Shown piece after piece: positions 1 through 8,960 of a stretch of DNA of 43,438 nucleotides. Within the stretch, counting starts at the first letter, position 1, and each line of letters starts with the position of its first letter. This DNA comes from Desulfuromonadaceae bacterium (GTDB lineage: Bacteria; Desulfobacterota; Desulfuromonadia; Geobacterales; Pseudopelobacteraceae), in the NCBI GenBank assembly GCA_028688955.1, contig JAQTXD010000025.1:1-43438 (forward strand), read 5' to 3'. Position numbers and translations under genes: made by a program. The notes beneath the pieces were generated by a model that was not told the origin of the DNA, ran no database searches, and worked only from the letters and a program-made list of their open reading frames with translations.

Positions 1-2
1 CT

Positions 3-1907
3 CCGCTCTTCAGCAACATCTCCTGGCACCTGAAAAAGGGTGAACGGGTGGCGTTGGTCGGAGAGAACGGCGCCGGCAAATCCACGCTGATGAAGATCAT
101 CGCCGGGATCAACGAGCCGACTTCGGGTGAAATCCAGTTTGCCCGGGGGGCGCGGGCCGCCTACCTGCCGCAGGACGGCATCGTCACCTCCGGCCGGATG
201 CTGTTTCACGAGGCCAGGGCCGCGCTGGGCGAACTGCTGGCCATGGAAGAGGAACTCCATCACCTGGGACAGGAGCTGGAGCGCCTGCCGCATGATTCTC
301 CCGAACACGACCAGCTGCTGCACCGTTACGGCGAACTGCAGGAACAGTTCCGCCATCGCGGCGGCTATACGATGGAGGCCGAGATCGGAGCTGTGCTGAA
401 AGGCCTGGGGTTTTCCCAGGAGGACTGGCACCGCGACTGCGGCGAGTTTTCCGGCGGCTGGCAGATGCGCATCGCTCTGGCGCGGCTGCTGCTGCAGAAG
501 CCGGACGTGCTGCTTTTGGACGAGCCGACCAACCACCTGGACATCGAGGCCCGCAACTGGCTGGAGGAGTATCTCTGCAACTATCCCGGTTCGGTGATCC
601 TGGTCTCCCACGACCGCTTCTTCATGGACCAGGTCTGCAGCCGCATCGCCGAGGTCTGGAACCACACCCTGACGGATTATCACTGCCGTTATTCGACCTA
701 TCTCACCCAGCGGGAGGAGCGGGTGACCGCTCTGCGTAATGCCAAGCGCATTCAGGATGAAGAGATCGAAAAGACGGAGGATTTTATCCGCCGTTTCCGT
801 TATCAGGCAAACAAGGCTTCCCAAGTGCAGTCGCGCATCAAGCAGCTGGAAAAGGTCGAGCGGATTGTCCTGCCGCCGGAACGGAAACGGATCCGTTTCC
901 AATTTCCCGATGCCCCTAAAAGCGGCAAAAGCGTGATCGAACTGAAAGGCTTGACCCGCTCGTTTGGCACGCACACCGTCCTGAACCGCATCGATCTGAA
1001 TATTGAAAAAGGTGAGCGGGTTGCCCTGGTCGGCCACAACGGTGCCGGTAAGTCGACACTGATGGCGGTGCTTGCCGGGGGTGATTTCCAAGGTGGCGAG
1101 CGGATTGTCGGACACAATGTCAGTATGGATTATTTTGCTCAGGATCAGGCCAATGTTCTTGATCACAACCGTTCGGCATACGATGAACTCTATGCCGATG
1201 CACCGTACGATATGGTGCCGAAACTGCGTGATATACTGGGGGCATTTCTTTTTTCGGGTGACGACATCCATAAATCGGTCAGTGTACTCTCCGGGGGCGA
1301 GCGGAATCGTCTTGCGCTGGCTAAAATGCTGCTGCGCCCATCCAACCTGCTGTTGATGGATGAACCAACGAACCATCTGGATCTCAACAGTAAAGAGGTG
1401 CTGCTTGACGCCCTCAAAAGTTTCGACGGCACCGTCGTGTTTGTTTCCCACGACCGCTACTTTGTCAACGCACTGGCAACGCGGGTAGTTGAGGTTGACG
1501 GCGGTAGTGTTGAAAATTATTTTGGTGATTATGAATATTATCTGGGGAAAAAAGGCGCGGCACCTGTTGCAACCGGCGTATCCCCTGCTGCCGGTGCCGC
1601 CGTACCGGCCAGTGCTCCCAACGCGTCCCCGCTGCCGTTGCCTCCTCAGGACAAAGACCTGCGCTTAAAGGACCGGGAAGAAGAGAAACGCCGTAAACGT
1701 GAGGAACAGGCACGTCAGAAACGCATGGGGGAGATAGAGGCCCAGATTGCTGGTGTTGAAATAGAACTGGCCCGACTGGAAGAGGAAATGAATGCCCCGG
1801 GATTCTTTGATGACCCGGAGCGAGGCCTGCGGGGGGGCGAAAGACATGCTGCACTGAATGGCCGGTTGGAAGAGTTGTATGGTGAATGGGAAGGTGTGTC
1901 GGCGTAA
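3..1907 (+). CDS. ABC-F family ATPase, YheS/YdiF type (5' end cut by the window)
   Basis: Two tandem ABC cassettes with no membrane segments, the ABC-F architecture. These soluble proteins act on the ribosome E site rather than in transport. The frame is open to the window edge; the first in-window start-like codon (GTG at 48) lies only a few residues before the first Walker A (GENGAGKST), so the true start is upstream and roughly 20 residues are missing. Cassette 1 has signature FSGGW and Walker B ending LLLDEPTNHLD. Cassette 2 has GHNGAGKST, LSGGERNR and LLMDEPTNHLD. The inter-cassette linker carries the RFRYQANKASQVQSRIKQLE segment typical of the YheS/YdiF branch. An Ala/Pro-rich spacer is followed by a charged coiled-coil tail over the last 90 or so residues. 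Family is certain; the ribosomal role in this organism is inferred. Confidence 0.93.
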   Translation, partial: PLFSNISWHLKKGERVALVGENGAGKSTLMKIIAGINEPTSGEIQFARGARAAYLPQDGIVTSGRMLFHEARAALGELLAMEEELHHLGQELERLPHDSPEHDQLLHRYGELQEQFRHRGGYTMEAEIGAVLKGLGFSQEDWHRDCGEFSGGWQMRIALARLLLQKPDVLLLDEPTNHLDIEARNWLEEYLCNYPGSVILVSHDRFFMDQVCSRIAEVWNHTLTDYHCRYSTYLTQREERVTALRNAKRIQDEEIEKTEDFIRRFRYQANKASQVQSRIKQLEKVERIVLPPERKRIRFQFPDAPKSGKSVIELKGLTRSFGTHTVLNRIDLNIEKGERVALVGHNGAGKSTLMAVLAGGDFQGGERIVGHNVSMDYFAQDQANVLDHNRSAYDELYADAPYDMVPKLRDILGAFLFSGDDIHKSVSVLSGGERNRLALAKMLLRPSNLLLMDEPTNHLDLNSKEVLLDALKSFDGTVVFVSHDRYFVNALATRVVEVDGGSVENYFGDYEYYLGKKGAAPVATGVSPAAGAAVPASAPNASPLPLPPQDKDLRLKDREEEKRRKREEQARQKRMGEIEAQIAGVEIELARLEEEMNAPGFFDDPERGLRGGERHAALNGRLEELYGEWEGVSA

Positions 1908-1912
1908 CCTGC

Positions 1913-1934
1913 CGCCCCTGTAGGTTCAGGGGCG
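1913..1934. terminator. Hairpin between convergent genes
   Basis: A perfect 8-bp inverted repeat (CGCCCCTG, 6-nt loop, CAGGGGCG) starts 5 bases after the ABC-F stop codon and lies before the end of the convergent minus-strand gene. There is no T-run on either side, so it may be a weak or bidirectional terminator or an RNA 3' end stabiliser. Confidence 0.4.
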
Positions 1935-1954
1935 ATGGTGTGCAAGGAAGCGTG

Positions 1955-2290
1955 CTAATTGTCCAGCACACCCCATTTATCAATAAAATTACAGTGATGA
2001 AGTTTATTCTGGACGTTTACCGCAGCAAGAATTTCATCTCCCTCCTCCTGACTCAACCCCGCTTTTGGCCGCACGCCCATCCAGTACGCTGCCGTTGCGG
2101 TTGGAGTATCCAGGGGACGGGGAAGTGGGGGGCCCGGCTTATAGTGCCCTTCAACAAAGAGTGCCGCTTCATATTGATGAGAAAGTTTAACCAGATACAC
2201 TTCAACGATCATGCCGTTACTGAGGGTTTTTTCAACAAGCTGGTCGAGAACCACAACATCTGCGGGAACATCAAGTAAGTGAGATGACAT
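1955..2290 (-). CDS. Hypothetical protein, 111 aa
   Basis: Not recognised. The protein is soluble, with no signal peptide or membrane helix. It has an N-terminal part rich in Val and Leu, a central Pro-rich turn (GPPLPRPLDTPTATAAY) and a C-terminal acidic helix. The gene is supported by a promoter-like pair at 2331-2358 and by an AAGGGG ribosome-binding stretch upstream of the ATG. A plus-strand ORF covers the same DNA (1886-2278) but its translation is rich in Cys, His and Arg and looks like a shadow. It is a single-gene unit convergent with the ABC-F gene and divergent from the lyase gene. Confidence 0.65.
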   Translation of the reverse strand: MSSHLLDVPADVVVLDQLVEKTLSNGMIVEVYLVKLSHQYEAALFVEGHYKPGPPLPRPLDTPTATAAYWMGVRPKAGLSQEEGDEILAAVNVQNKLHHCNFIDKWGVLDN

Positions 2291-2330
2291 CTGTAGCTAC
2301 CCCTTCTTTCGATGACTTTTCTGACACAAG

Positions 2331-2358
2331 ATCATACACTGGATGTACAATTTGACAA
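2331..2358 (-). promoter_or_regulatory. Sigma-70-type promoter for the 111-aa gene
   Basis: On the minus strand TTGTCA is followed after 16 nt by TATGAT, five of six matches in each hexamer. It lies about 40 bases upstream of the ATG of the minus-strand gene. Confidence 0.55.
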
Positions 2359-2437
2359 GGACAACCATATCAGTCCGGTTATCTCAGGACAACATAAAAC
2401 ATCATAATTAAGTCTTGCTTTATACATGGGGCGCGCA

Positions 2438-3835
2438 ATGAAAACACGTACAGAAATAGACTCCCTGGGTAGCATGGATGTTCCTGCTTCAGCATATTAT
2501 GGTGCTCAGACCGCGCGAGCGGTAGAAAATTTTCCCATCTCCGGACTGAAACCGCACCCGGTATTTGTCTGGGCGGTGGTGATTATTAAAAAATGTGCCG
2601 CCCGGGCTAATATGTCAACCGGACGCCTTCCTGAAAAACTCGGTGCTGCCATAGTGGCCGCTGCAGACGAGATACTGGCAGGTGAAAAAGCCGATCAGTT
2701 CGTGGTCGATCCTTTTCAGGCCGGAGCCGGGACCTCGCATAACATGAACGTCAATGAGGTGCTGGCCAACCGTGCCCTGGAATTGCTGGGACATCAGCGG
2801 GGTGATTTTTCAATACTTCATCCAAACGACCACGTCAATATGGCTCAATCAACCAATGATGTCATCCCGACCGCCATCCGCCTGGCTTCTCTGGAGATGC
2901 TTGATCCTCTGCTAGAAGGACTTGAAGGGCTGGAGTCGGCGTTGGCGGAAAAGTCACAGGAGTTTGACCATATTCTCAAGTCGGGTCGCACCCATCTTCA
3001 GGACGCGGTGCCGATCCGCATGGGTCAGGAGTTTGGCGCCTATGCCGCCGCTGTTCGCAAGAACCGCGAGGGGTTGGAAGCGTGTATTCCCGACCTCCTG
3101 GAGATGGGGATTGGTGGAACCGCGGTGGGAACCGGACTGAATGCGGAACCGGCATATATCACCGCCATTATCGAAGAACTGGTCGTTGCCACCGGTTTTC
3201 CGCTGGTCGCATCGGTGGATCTCTTTGAAGCGATGCAGAATATGGATCCGTTTCTTGCACTGTCGTCGGCATTGCGCCGTACGGCGGTCAATCTTGGGCG
3301 TATTGCCAATGACTTGCGTCTGCTGGCGTCCGGGCCCCGCACCGGCCTTGACGAAATCCGGCTCCCTGCCATCCAGCCCGGCTCGTCGATCATGCCGGGC
3401 AAGATCAATCCTTCCATGGCGGAAATGACCAATATGGTCTGTTTTCAGGTGATGGGGTGTGATCAGACAATCATGCTGGCTGCTCAGGCGGGCCAGCTGG
3501 AACTGAATGTCATGATGCCGCTTATTGCCTGGAACCTGACATTTTCAATGGAACTTCTCAAGAATTGCGTGCAGAAATTCACAGAATCCTGTATAAGCGG
3601 AATATCCGCCAACGAAGGACGCTGCCGTCGGTATCTGGATGATTCACTTGGCCTGGTAACGGTGCTTGCCCCCTATATCGGGTACAACGCTTCTGCGGCC
3701 ATTGCCAAGGAATCGGTTGTCAGCGGCAGAAGCATCCGGGAAATAGTCCTGGAGCAGGGATTGATGGCAGTGGAAGAGCTTGACAGCATTATGCAGCCGG
3801 AACATTTGACCGAGCCGGGACTGCCGAAACAATAG
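2438..3835 (+). CDS. aspA: Aspartate ammonia-lyase (aspartase/fumarase superfamily)
   Basis: Reversible deamination of L-aspartate to fumarate and ammonia in the cytoplasm is the likely reaction. The superfamily signature GSSIMPGKINP lies near residue 315, and GRTHLQDAVP and AQSTNDVIPT, which line the active site, are present. AspA-like features are the N-terminal TRTEIDSLG...PASAYYGAQT and FQAGAGTSHNMNVNEVLAN (fumarases have GSGT at this point). THLQD is more fumarase-like, so a class II fumarase or related lyase is the alternative. ATG 2438 is preferred because GGGG sits 6 nt upstream and the protein then begins like known aspartases. ATG 2426, four codons earlier, has no ribosome-binding site. 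Length (465 aa) is normal for the family. The Nfu-type gene follows after 38 bases and may be co-transcribed. Confidence 0.88.
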   Translation: MKTRTEIDSLGSMDVPASAYYGAQTARAVENFPISGLKPHPVFVWAVVIIKKCAARANMSTGRLPEKLGAAIVAAADEILAGEKADQFVVDPFQAGAGTSHNMNVNEVLANRALELLGHQRGDFSILHPNDHVNMAQSTNDVIPTAIRLASLEMLDPLLEGLEGLESALAEKSQEFDHILKSGRTHLQDAVPIRMGQEFGAYAAAVRKNREGLEACIPDLLEMGIGGTAVGTGLNAEPAYITAIIEELVVATGFPLVASVDLFEAMQNMDPFLALSSALRRTAVNLGRIANDLRLLASGPRTGLDEIRLPAIQPGSSIMPGKINPSMAEMTNMVCFQVMGCDQTIMLAAQAGQLELNVMMPLIAWNLTFSMELLKNCVQKFTESCISGISANEGRCRRYLDDSLGLVTVLAPYIGYNASAAIAKESVVSGRSIREIVLEQGLMAVEELDSIMQPEHLTEPGLPKQ

Positions 3836-3873
3836 TTAGTTTTGCACCACCACCATACAAAGGAGAGTAACAG

Positions 3874-4095
3874 ATGAAAGAAGAAGTTATGAAGGTTCTT
3901 GAGCAAGTACGTCCCGGCCTGCAGGCTGACGGCGGTGACGTTGAGCTGGTGGACGTGACTGAAGACGGTATCGTCAAGGTGCGCCTGAAAGGTGCCTGCG
4001 GCAGTTGCCCAATGTCCACCATGACCCTGAAAATGGGGATTGAACGCGCCATGAAGGAAAAAATACCGGGCGTCAAGGAAGTCGTCGGGGTTTGA
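3874..4095 (+). CDS. NifU C-terminal domain (Nfu-type) Fe-S scaffold protein
   Basis: A stand-alone 73-residue Nfu domain. The CGSCPMS motif supplies the Cys-X2-Cys pair (C42, C45) that holds a bridging [4Fe-4S] cluster between two subunits for delivery to apoproteins. The [10 protein letters not shown] segment is also typical. There is no N-terminal IscU-like or A-type domain, so this is the short form. A strong AAAGGAG ribosome-binding site sits 8-9 bases before the ATG. It lies 38 bases after the lyase gene and is followed by a clear terminator at 4119-4157. Confidence 0.93.
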   Translation: MKEEVMKVLEQVRPGLQADGGDVELVDVTEDGIVKVRLKGACGSCPMSTMTLKMGIERAMKEKIPGVKEVVGV

Positions 4096-4118
4096 TCCAC
4101 ACTTTGGATATTCACCAC

Positions 4119-4157
4119 AAACGCCCCTTCGGCTTATGCTGACAGGGGCGTTTTTTT
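4119..4157 (+). terminator. Rho-independent terminator
   Basis: A 10-bp perfect stem (AAACGCCCCT / AGGGGCGTTT) with a 15-nt loop, followed by a run of T. It ends only 12 bases before the next start codon, so the DUF1653 gene either has its promoter inside or upstream of the hairpin or depends on read-through. Confidence 0.85.
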
Positions 4158-4169
4158 AAGGGGACACTT

Positions 4170-4385
4170 ATGCCGGTACTACGTCCGGGTCGCTACCGTC
4201 ATTACAAGGGGAATTTTTACGAGGTAATCGATGTTGCCCGGCACAGTGAGACTGAAGAGGAGATGGTGGTCTATCGTAAACTCTACGGTGACGGTTCTCT
4301 GTGGGTCAGGCCGCTGGATATGTTTGAGGAATATGTCCAGGTTGACGGATTGACGGTACCTCGTTTTGAATTGATCAGGGATTGA
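4170..4385 (+). CDS. DUF1653 domain protein, 71 aa
   Basis: A complete small DUF1653 protein: it opens with LRPGRYRHYKGNFYEVIDVARHSETEEEMVVYR, follows with a conserved WVRPLDMFEEYV segment and ends after a short acidic tail. The fold is a small beta-rich domain of unknown function, predicted to be cytoplasmic. GGGG lies 7 nt before the ATG. It is convergent with the nucleotidyltransferase gene; the 68 bases between them hold nothing recognisable. Confidence 0.85.
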   Translation: MPVLRPGRYRHYKGNFYEVIDVARHSETEEEMVVYRKLYGDGSLWVRPLDMFEEYVQVDGLTVPRFELIRD

Positions 4386-4453
4386 CGGGAACCGTCTTTA
4401 CGGGGATATTATGTTTCAGGTCAGCGACATGGATGCGTTATTTTACTTTGTAA

Positions 4454-5527
4454 TTACGGCGAGATAGAGTCAAGATGGTAGTGACTTCGCAGTAAGTAGT
4501 GCAGCGTTTTAACTCCTTTGAGAGCGCATTGCAACTCTTTCAGTTCAGTATCTGACATACTCTGTACATCAACATAGTAGGTGGGTTTTTTGCCTGAAAT
4601 CAATTCACGCAATTGGCTCCGCAGGCGCAGTATAACAAGGCAGTTGAAGGCGTCCTCGATAATTATGGCATCACGGTCGGTTATCGTTCTACTGATTTTA
4701 AGTGATTCAAGTTTCCCCCACGTGTTGCCGCTATTTACTCCCTTTTCCAGTGCCAGCAGACTCACACCCAATGTGATGGCGAAGATCCCTGCCTTTTTAA
4801 TGTCGATCTTACCCTTGTGTTCGCCGAAACGTTCTATCCGTATACGTCCGAATATGCCCAGCGCACTCGGGAAACGTATGGCATGGAATGCCATGTTTGG
4901 GAAAAAACGCGAGCAGTTTCGTGCAGATATCCTGATATGATCACGGAGCTTTGTCCCGAGGGAGAGATCACCGTGCAGAGACCGGACGTCCTGGAAAATG
5001 CCGAATTTGAGTACATTCTCAGGGGTGGGGACAGTGATCCATTCATCCAGCAGCAGTCGCCATTCTGACATGCTATGCCGCCATTCGGGGTTGCTGGCCA
5101 TGATGTTGCCGGGACAGCGGGGAACGCCTATCTCCTCAAGGGCATCGACGATCCGGACAGCAAATTGTTCGACGTAACAGAGGTTTTCAAGTGGAAAGTC
5201 ATCACGGTATGCAATAGCATTGTCCTGATCGGTGCGCATGGTCTGGTCGCCGCGCCCTTCGCTGCCAAGAACAAGGTAGGTGGCCCCGGACGGGAGTCGA
5301 ATACCCTCTGTCTCGTCAAGAATGACAATCAGGCGCCGGGTCACGGCATCATTGATGCCGGAGATGAGTTCGACGATCTCTTTGGCACCGGCCCCGGCAC
5401 GAACGGTCTGATCGACAGTGCTCAGCAAAACGTCGCTGATATCTTTCAGTGCAGCTATAGAGTCTGCAGCTGCAACGCGCTGATAGAGAGCGTGGGGATT
5501 ACGGCAACCGGTTTCCCTGCGTGGCAT
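4454..5527 (-). CDS. DUF294-type nucleotidyltransferase with substrate-binding C-terminal domain
   Basis: Residues about 40-180 form the DUF294 nucleotidyltransferase domain, distantly related to GlnD/GlnE. The nucleotide-binding GSEGRGDQ (88-95) and the metal-binding DQDN (100-103) are intact. Residues about 210-350 match the helical DUF294 C-terminal domain. Many relatives carry an N-terminal cyclic-nucleotide-binding domain and two CBS domains; both are absent here, and the protein starts almost directly with the catalytic part. The ATG abuts the stop of the symporter-kinase gene (TAG|ATG), so translation is probably coupled. Transfer of AMP or UMP to a protein partner is inferred from the family; the target is unknown. 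Last gene of a five-gene operon. Confidence 0.85.
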   Translation of the reverse strand: MPRRETGCRNPHALYQRVAAADSIAALKDISDVLLSTVDQTVRAGAGAKEIVELISGINDAVTRRLIVILDETEGIRLPSGATYLVLGSEGRGDQTMRTDQDNAIAYRDDFPLENLCYVEQFAVRIVDALEEIGVPRCPGNIMASNPEWRHSMSEWRLLLDEWITVPTPENVLKFGIFQDVRSLHGDLSLGTKLRDHIRISARNCSRFFPNMAFHAIRFPSALGIFGRIRIERFGEHKGKIDIKKAGIFAITLGVSLLALEKGVNSGNTWGKLESLKISRTITDRDAIIIEDAFNCLVILRLRSQLRELISGKKPTYYVDVQSMSDTELKELQCALKGVKTLHYLLRSHYHLDSISP

Positions 5528-8500
5528 CTAAGCGTCCTGTTCGGTGCTCGTACTGGTGAGGTCCGATACCAAATGGGGAGAACTGTGCCCCTCAGCCTCT
5601 GTGAAAATAGGCACAGTGAAGTAGAATACCGCACCGTCACCAACCTCGCTTTCGACCCAGATCCTGCCCCCCATCGCTTCAACTATTTCACGTGAAATAG
5701 TCAGGCCAAGGCCCGTGCCGAGCGGATGGGATTTCTGCGGATCACGCACCTGGTGAAAACGCTCGAAAATCTGCTCCAGCCGGTCTGGCGGGATTCCCGG
5801 TCCCTCGTCTTCTACTCCGATCAGGGCAAAGCCTTCACTTCTCGTCCCATTGAGTTTGATCGTTCCCCCTTCCGGTGAGAATTTAACAGAGTTGGCAATA
5901 AGATTGGTCAGTACCTGATGGAGGCGATCCGCATCGACAAAAACCGGGGGAAGAGAGGCTTCGATCGTGCTGACGACGCTGATCCCTTTTTCGGCACAGA
6001 GCGGATGCGTGGTGTCGACTGCCCTGGCAAAAATAGGTTCCAGAGCCAGCTCCCGGGGAAACAGCTCCAACCGCCCGGCTTCGATCTTTGAAAGGTCAAG
6101 CAGGTCGTTGATCATGCGGGTAAGCCGCTCCGCTTCGTCATGGATGATGCCGACGAATTTCTTGCGTTTTTCCACACCGTCCACATCATAGCGCAACAGT
6201 ATTTCAGAGAAAGAGCGGATCGAAGTGAGCGGAGTTCGCAATTCGTGGCTGACGGTGGAGAGAAAATCACTTTTGAGGCGATCAAGTTCCAGAAGGCGCG
6301 CGTTGGCCTTTTCCAGTTCGGCGGTACGCCGTGCCACCTTTTCCTCCATGGCGAGGCTGTAGGCCTGAACTTCACCGTATAGTTTGGCATTGATTGCTGC
6401 CATGGCAAGCTGGTTGGCAAGTGCCGCAAACAGGTCAACAAACTCATCGGTGAAATGCATCGGCCCGCGGGAGGTATATGCCGTGAGCACCCCGATAACC
6501 TGCCCTTCGTAGATCATTGGTGCATGAATAAATGCACTGACCGGTACCGCTTTGACCAGCTTTGAAAAGAGCAACGTCTTGTCTACTTCACGGGTATCGC
6601 CAACTACAAACGGCTTTGCGTCGAGAAAGCAGCTGCCGAAGTATGTTTCTCGTGACGGGACCATCGCCGAGGCGGTAACATATTCGTCACTTAAGCCCAC
6701 ATGGCTCCGAATTCGCAAAATACCATCTTCATCAAGGAGGCGCACACCGAGGTGTTCAAACCCGAATTCCTGTTTGATGAGTTGAAGAACTTCCTGCAAA
6801 AGCGTGTCGATGTTCAGGCTTCGTGAAAGCGCGTGTGAGGCTTCATGCAGCACCATCAGTTCGCGAAGCCGTCGTTCAAGGGCATCCCGGCTTTCTACGA
6901 GCGTCTGGGATACACCACCGAAAACATCGAGAATTTCCACCGCATGATCATTAGGCCACGCCAGGGTGCTGTTGATAATCATATGTGCCGAGGGGGTCCC
7001 GAGGGCACTGGCAAGGCATCGCTCGGTGGCTTCCAGAAGCAGTTGGGGAGATGCCCGGTCGGGGAGCGCGCCGAGTACATCCTTGGCCATCTTGGCACCG
7101 ACAAAGCGGGTCAGAAGCCCTTCCAGTTCGCTCTTGGTAGCCCATGCAGCCGGATGTTCTGAACGATGGGTCTCTGTCTCGGGTTGTGACGTAAGGAAGC
7201 TGAAGACAAAATATGCTCCCATGTTGAATATAAGGCTCCAGATTACGCCGTGAGTCCAGGTGCCGAAACCACTCAGCCCGAAGAGTGCCCTCGGTTTGAG
7301 CAGCTCAATACCCCATGGTCCATGCGTCAGAAATGATTCGTTAAGCCACCCTGAATCGACAAAGGAGGGGAGCAGCAGTGTGTAAATCCAGAGAGTAAAT
7401 CCAGCCGCAAGTCCGGCGAGGGCGCCGGTCCTGGTTCTTCCATTCCAGCAGAGTCCGAAAAGAACGGCCGGGACGAACTGGATCATCGCTGAGAAGGAGA
7501 GCAATCCGGTTGCTACCAGAGTGTGCGAATCGCCGATTGTCAGCTTGAATCCGTAGCCGAGGAGTACAACGCCAAGTATAACGGCGCGCTTGGTGAGCAA
7601 AAGCTGGACAGAAACATCCCGGTTGCCAAGATTGCGGAGTCCCGGAAAAACTGCACCCATGACCGCCACCCCGGGATGATGAAGAATCATCGTAGCAAGG
7701 GCGACGGCCTCGACAATAACCATGCTGGTGGCGGCGGAAAAACCTCCCAGAAAGGCGAGAAATGCAAGGCTGGTATGCCCCTGCATTAACGGAAGGGAAA
7801 TCATGTAAAAATCAGGGTCCAGGTTGCCGCCGTACAGCCGTCCGACCAGCGCGACAGGGAGCACGAGTACATTAATCAGGAACAGATAGGCCGGGAACAG
7901 CCAGGAGGAGGTACGCAGATGACGCGGCTCAACGTTTTCTACAACCAGCATATGAAACTGGCGCGGGAGCAGGATGACTGCCGATGCTGAGAGTGCGCTC
8001 AGGGTGGCCCAGGTCGGCAGCGCTACACCGGAACCCTCGCCAAGTAGAAAGAGGCGAGCCAGATTGGGGTCTGCAGTTGCCATTTCAAAAATATGTCCGA
8101 GGCCGCCTCCGATGCCGAATGTAATATACAGGCCGAGGGTGAGAAAAACTGCCAGTTTGACAGTGCTCTCGAAGACTATCGCCGCAACCATCCCTTCGTG
8201 GCGCTCGGAGGCGACCAGGCTCCTGGCTCCGAAAAGTCCGGCGAAAAGAGACAGGGCAAGGGCGGCCCAGAAAGCTGCATCATCAATGACCCCGGATGGA
8301 GCACTTCTTCCGGTAAGCAGGTCGAAGGTATATCCGATCGCTTTGAGCTGGAGCCCGATGTACGGGGTCACCCCGATTACCATAACGATGGTGCCGAGCG
8401 CTCCAAGAATCCAGCCTTTTCCATAGAGGACTTCAAGCAGGTCCGGGAGGCTTGTAACCCCCTCTCCCCGACAGAACGAGACGAGTCGCTTGAGCAGGAT

Positions 8501-8752
8501 CGGTCCGAGGAGAAATATCAGTGTGGGGCCAAGATATATCGGTAGAAATCCGAGGCCGGTGGATGCTGCCTGACCGACGCTGCCGTAAAAGGTCCAGGAT
8601 GTGCAGTAAACAGCGAGAGAAATACTGTACACCCACCGGTTGTCAACCAGGCTGCGACCGTTTTCCCGTGCCTTGTCGGTGGCAGAAGCGATCGCAAACA
8701 AAACCAGGAGATATGCGATTCCGAGGAGGGCAACCCAGAACGTAGCAATCAC
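5528..8752 (-). CDS. Sodium/solute symporter fused to sensor histidine kinase (CbrA-like)
   Basis: 1074 aa. Residues 1 to about 515 are a multi-helix sodium:solute symporter (SSS) domain, with a TSWTFYGSVG segment in an early helix and YIGLQLKAIGYTF in a later one. A linker of about 120 residues contains a STAC-like stretch (LLTRFVGAKMAKDVL). Residues about 640-785 are a GAF domain, followed by a coiled coil. The HisKA domain has its phospho-acceptor in SHELRTPLTS (H836). The HATPase has DEGPGIPPDR and GTGLGLTISREI near the end. There is no receiver domain. The overall order matches CbrA-type transporter sensors, which couple substrate transport or binding to kinase activity. The likely partner is the stand-alone receiver at the operon start. 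It overlaps the small membrane-protein gene by 4 bases. The substrate cannot be read from the sequence. Confidence 0.92.
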   Translation of the reverse strand: MIATFWVALLGIAYLLVLFAIASATDKARENGRSLVDNRWVYSISLAVYCTSWTFYGSVGQAASTGLGFLPIYLGPTLIFLLGPILLKRLVSFCRGEGVTSLPDLLEVLYGKGWILGALGTIVMVIGVTPYIGLQLKAIGYTFDLLTGRSAPSGVIDDAAFWAALALSLFAGLFGARSLVASERHEGMVAAIVFESTVKLAVFLTLGLYITFGIGGGLGHIFEMATADPNLARLFLLGEGSGVALPTWATLSALSASAVILLPRQFHMLVVENVEPRHLRTSSWLFPAYLFLINVLVLPVALVGRLYGGNLDPDFYMISLPLMQGHTSLAFLAFLGGFSAATSMVIVEAVALATMILHHPGVAVMGAVFPGLRNLGNRDVSVQLLLTKRAVILGVVLLGYGFKLTIGDSHTLVATGLLSFSAMIQFVPAVLFGLCWNGRTRTGALAGLAAGFTLWIYTLLLPSFVDSGWLNESFLTHGPWGIELLKPRALFGLSGFGTWTHGVIWSLIFNMGAYFVFSFLTSQPETETHRSEHPAAWATKSELEGLLTRFVGAKMAKDVLGALPDRASPQLLLEATERCLASALGTPSAHMIINSTLAWPNDHAVEILDVFGGVSQTLVESRDALERRLRELMVLHEASHALSRSLNIDTLLQEVLQLIKQEFGFEHLGVRLLDEDGILRIRSHVGLSDEYVTASAMVPSRETYFGSCFLDAKPFVVGDTREVDKTLLFSKLVKAVPVSAFIHAPMIYEGQVIGVLTAYTSRGPMHFTDEFVDLFAALANQLAMAAINAKLYGEVQAYSLAMEEKVARRTAELEKANARLLELDRLKSDFLSTVSHELRTPLTSIRSFSEILLRYDVDGVEKRKKFVGIIHDEAERLTRMINDLLDLSKIEAGRLELFPRELALEPIFARAVDTTHPLCAEKGISVVSTIEASLPPVFVDADRLHQVLTNLIANSVKFSPEGGTIKLNGTRSEGFALIGVEDEGPGIPPDRLEQIFERFHQVRDPQKSHPLGTGLGLTISREIVEAMGGRIWVESEVGDGAVFYFTVPIFTEAEGHSSPHLVSDLTSTSTEQDA

Positions 8753-8940
8753 GACTTATCCCTCCTGTTCAGTAGCCAGGCGACCACTACCAGTGCTCCC
8801 CATACGCTAAACAGATACAGAGGCAGAAGCGGAATCCCGAGAACGCTTCCCGGTCGGTTGAAGGCTCCCAGGAATGGCGGATAGAGGGCTGCTACTCCGA
8901 TAACAAACAGAGCGGCAAGTCGGCGTGATATCAAATTCAT
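8749..8940 (-). CDS. Small two-helix membrane protein preceding the symporter-kinase
   Basis: 63 aa with two predicted membrane helices (about residues 8-26 and 38-57) and a basic C-terminus (NRRDKS). Its stop overlaps the start of the symporter-kinase gene by 4 bases (ATGA), implying coupled translation. Small proteins of this kind accompany SSS-family transporters: the DUF485/DUF4212 subunits next to acetate-type symporters and the CbrX ORF upstream of cbrA in pseudomonads. It is probably a subunit or stability partner of the symporter domain. Family membership was not verified. Confidence 0.75.
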   Translation of the reverse strand: MNLISRRLAALFVIGVAALYPPFLGAFNRPGSVLGIPLLPLYLFSVWGALVVVAWLLNRRDKS

Positions 8941-8960
8941 GACTGGATCCCCTCCGCTCG

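Noticed and set aside
1886..2278. Plus-strand 130-aa ORF opposite the 111-aa gene
   Set aside because: No ribosome-binding site or promoter, and a composition rich in Cys, Arg and Phe typical of a shadow frame.
5075..5695. 206-aa plus-strand ORF
   Set aside because: It lies wholly antisense to the nucleotidyltransferase and the end of the symporter-kinase, both with clear motifs.
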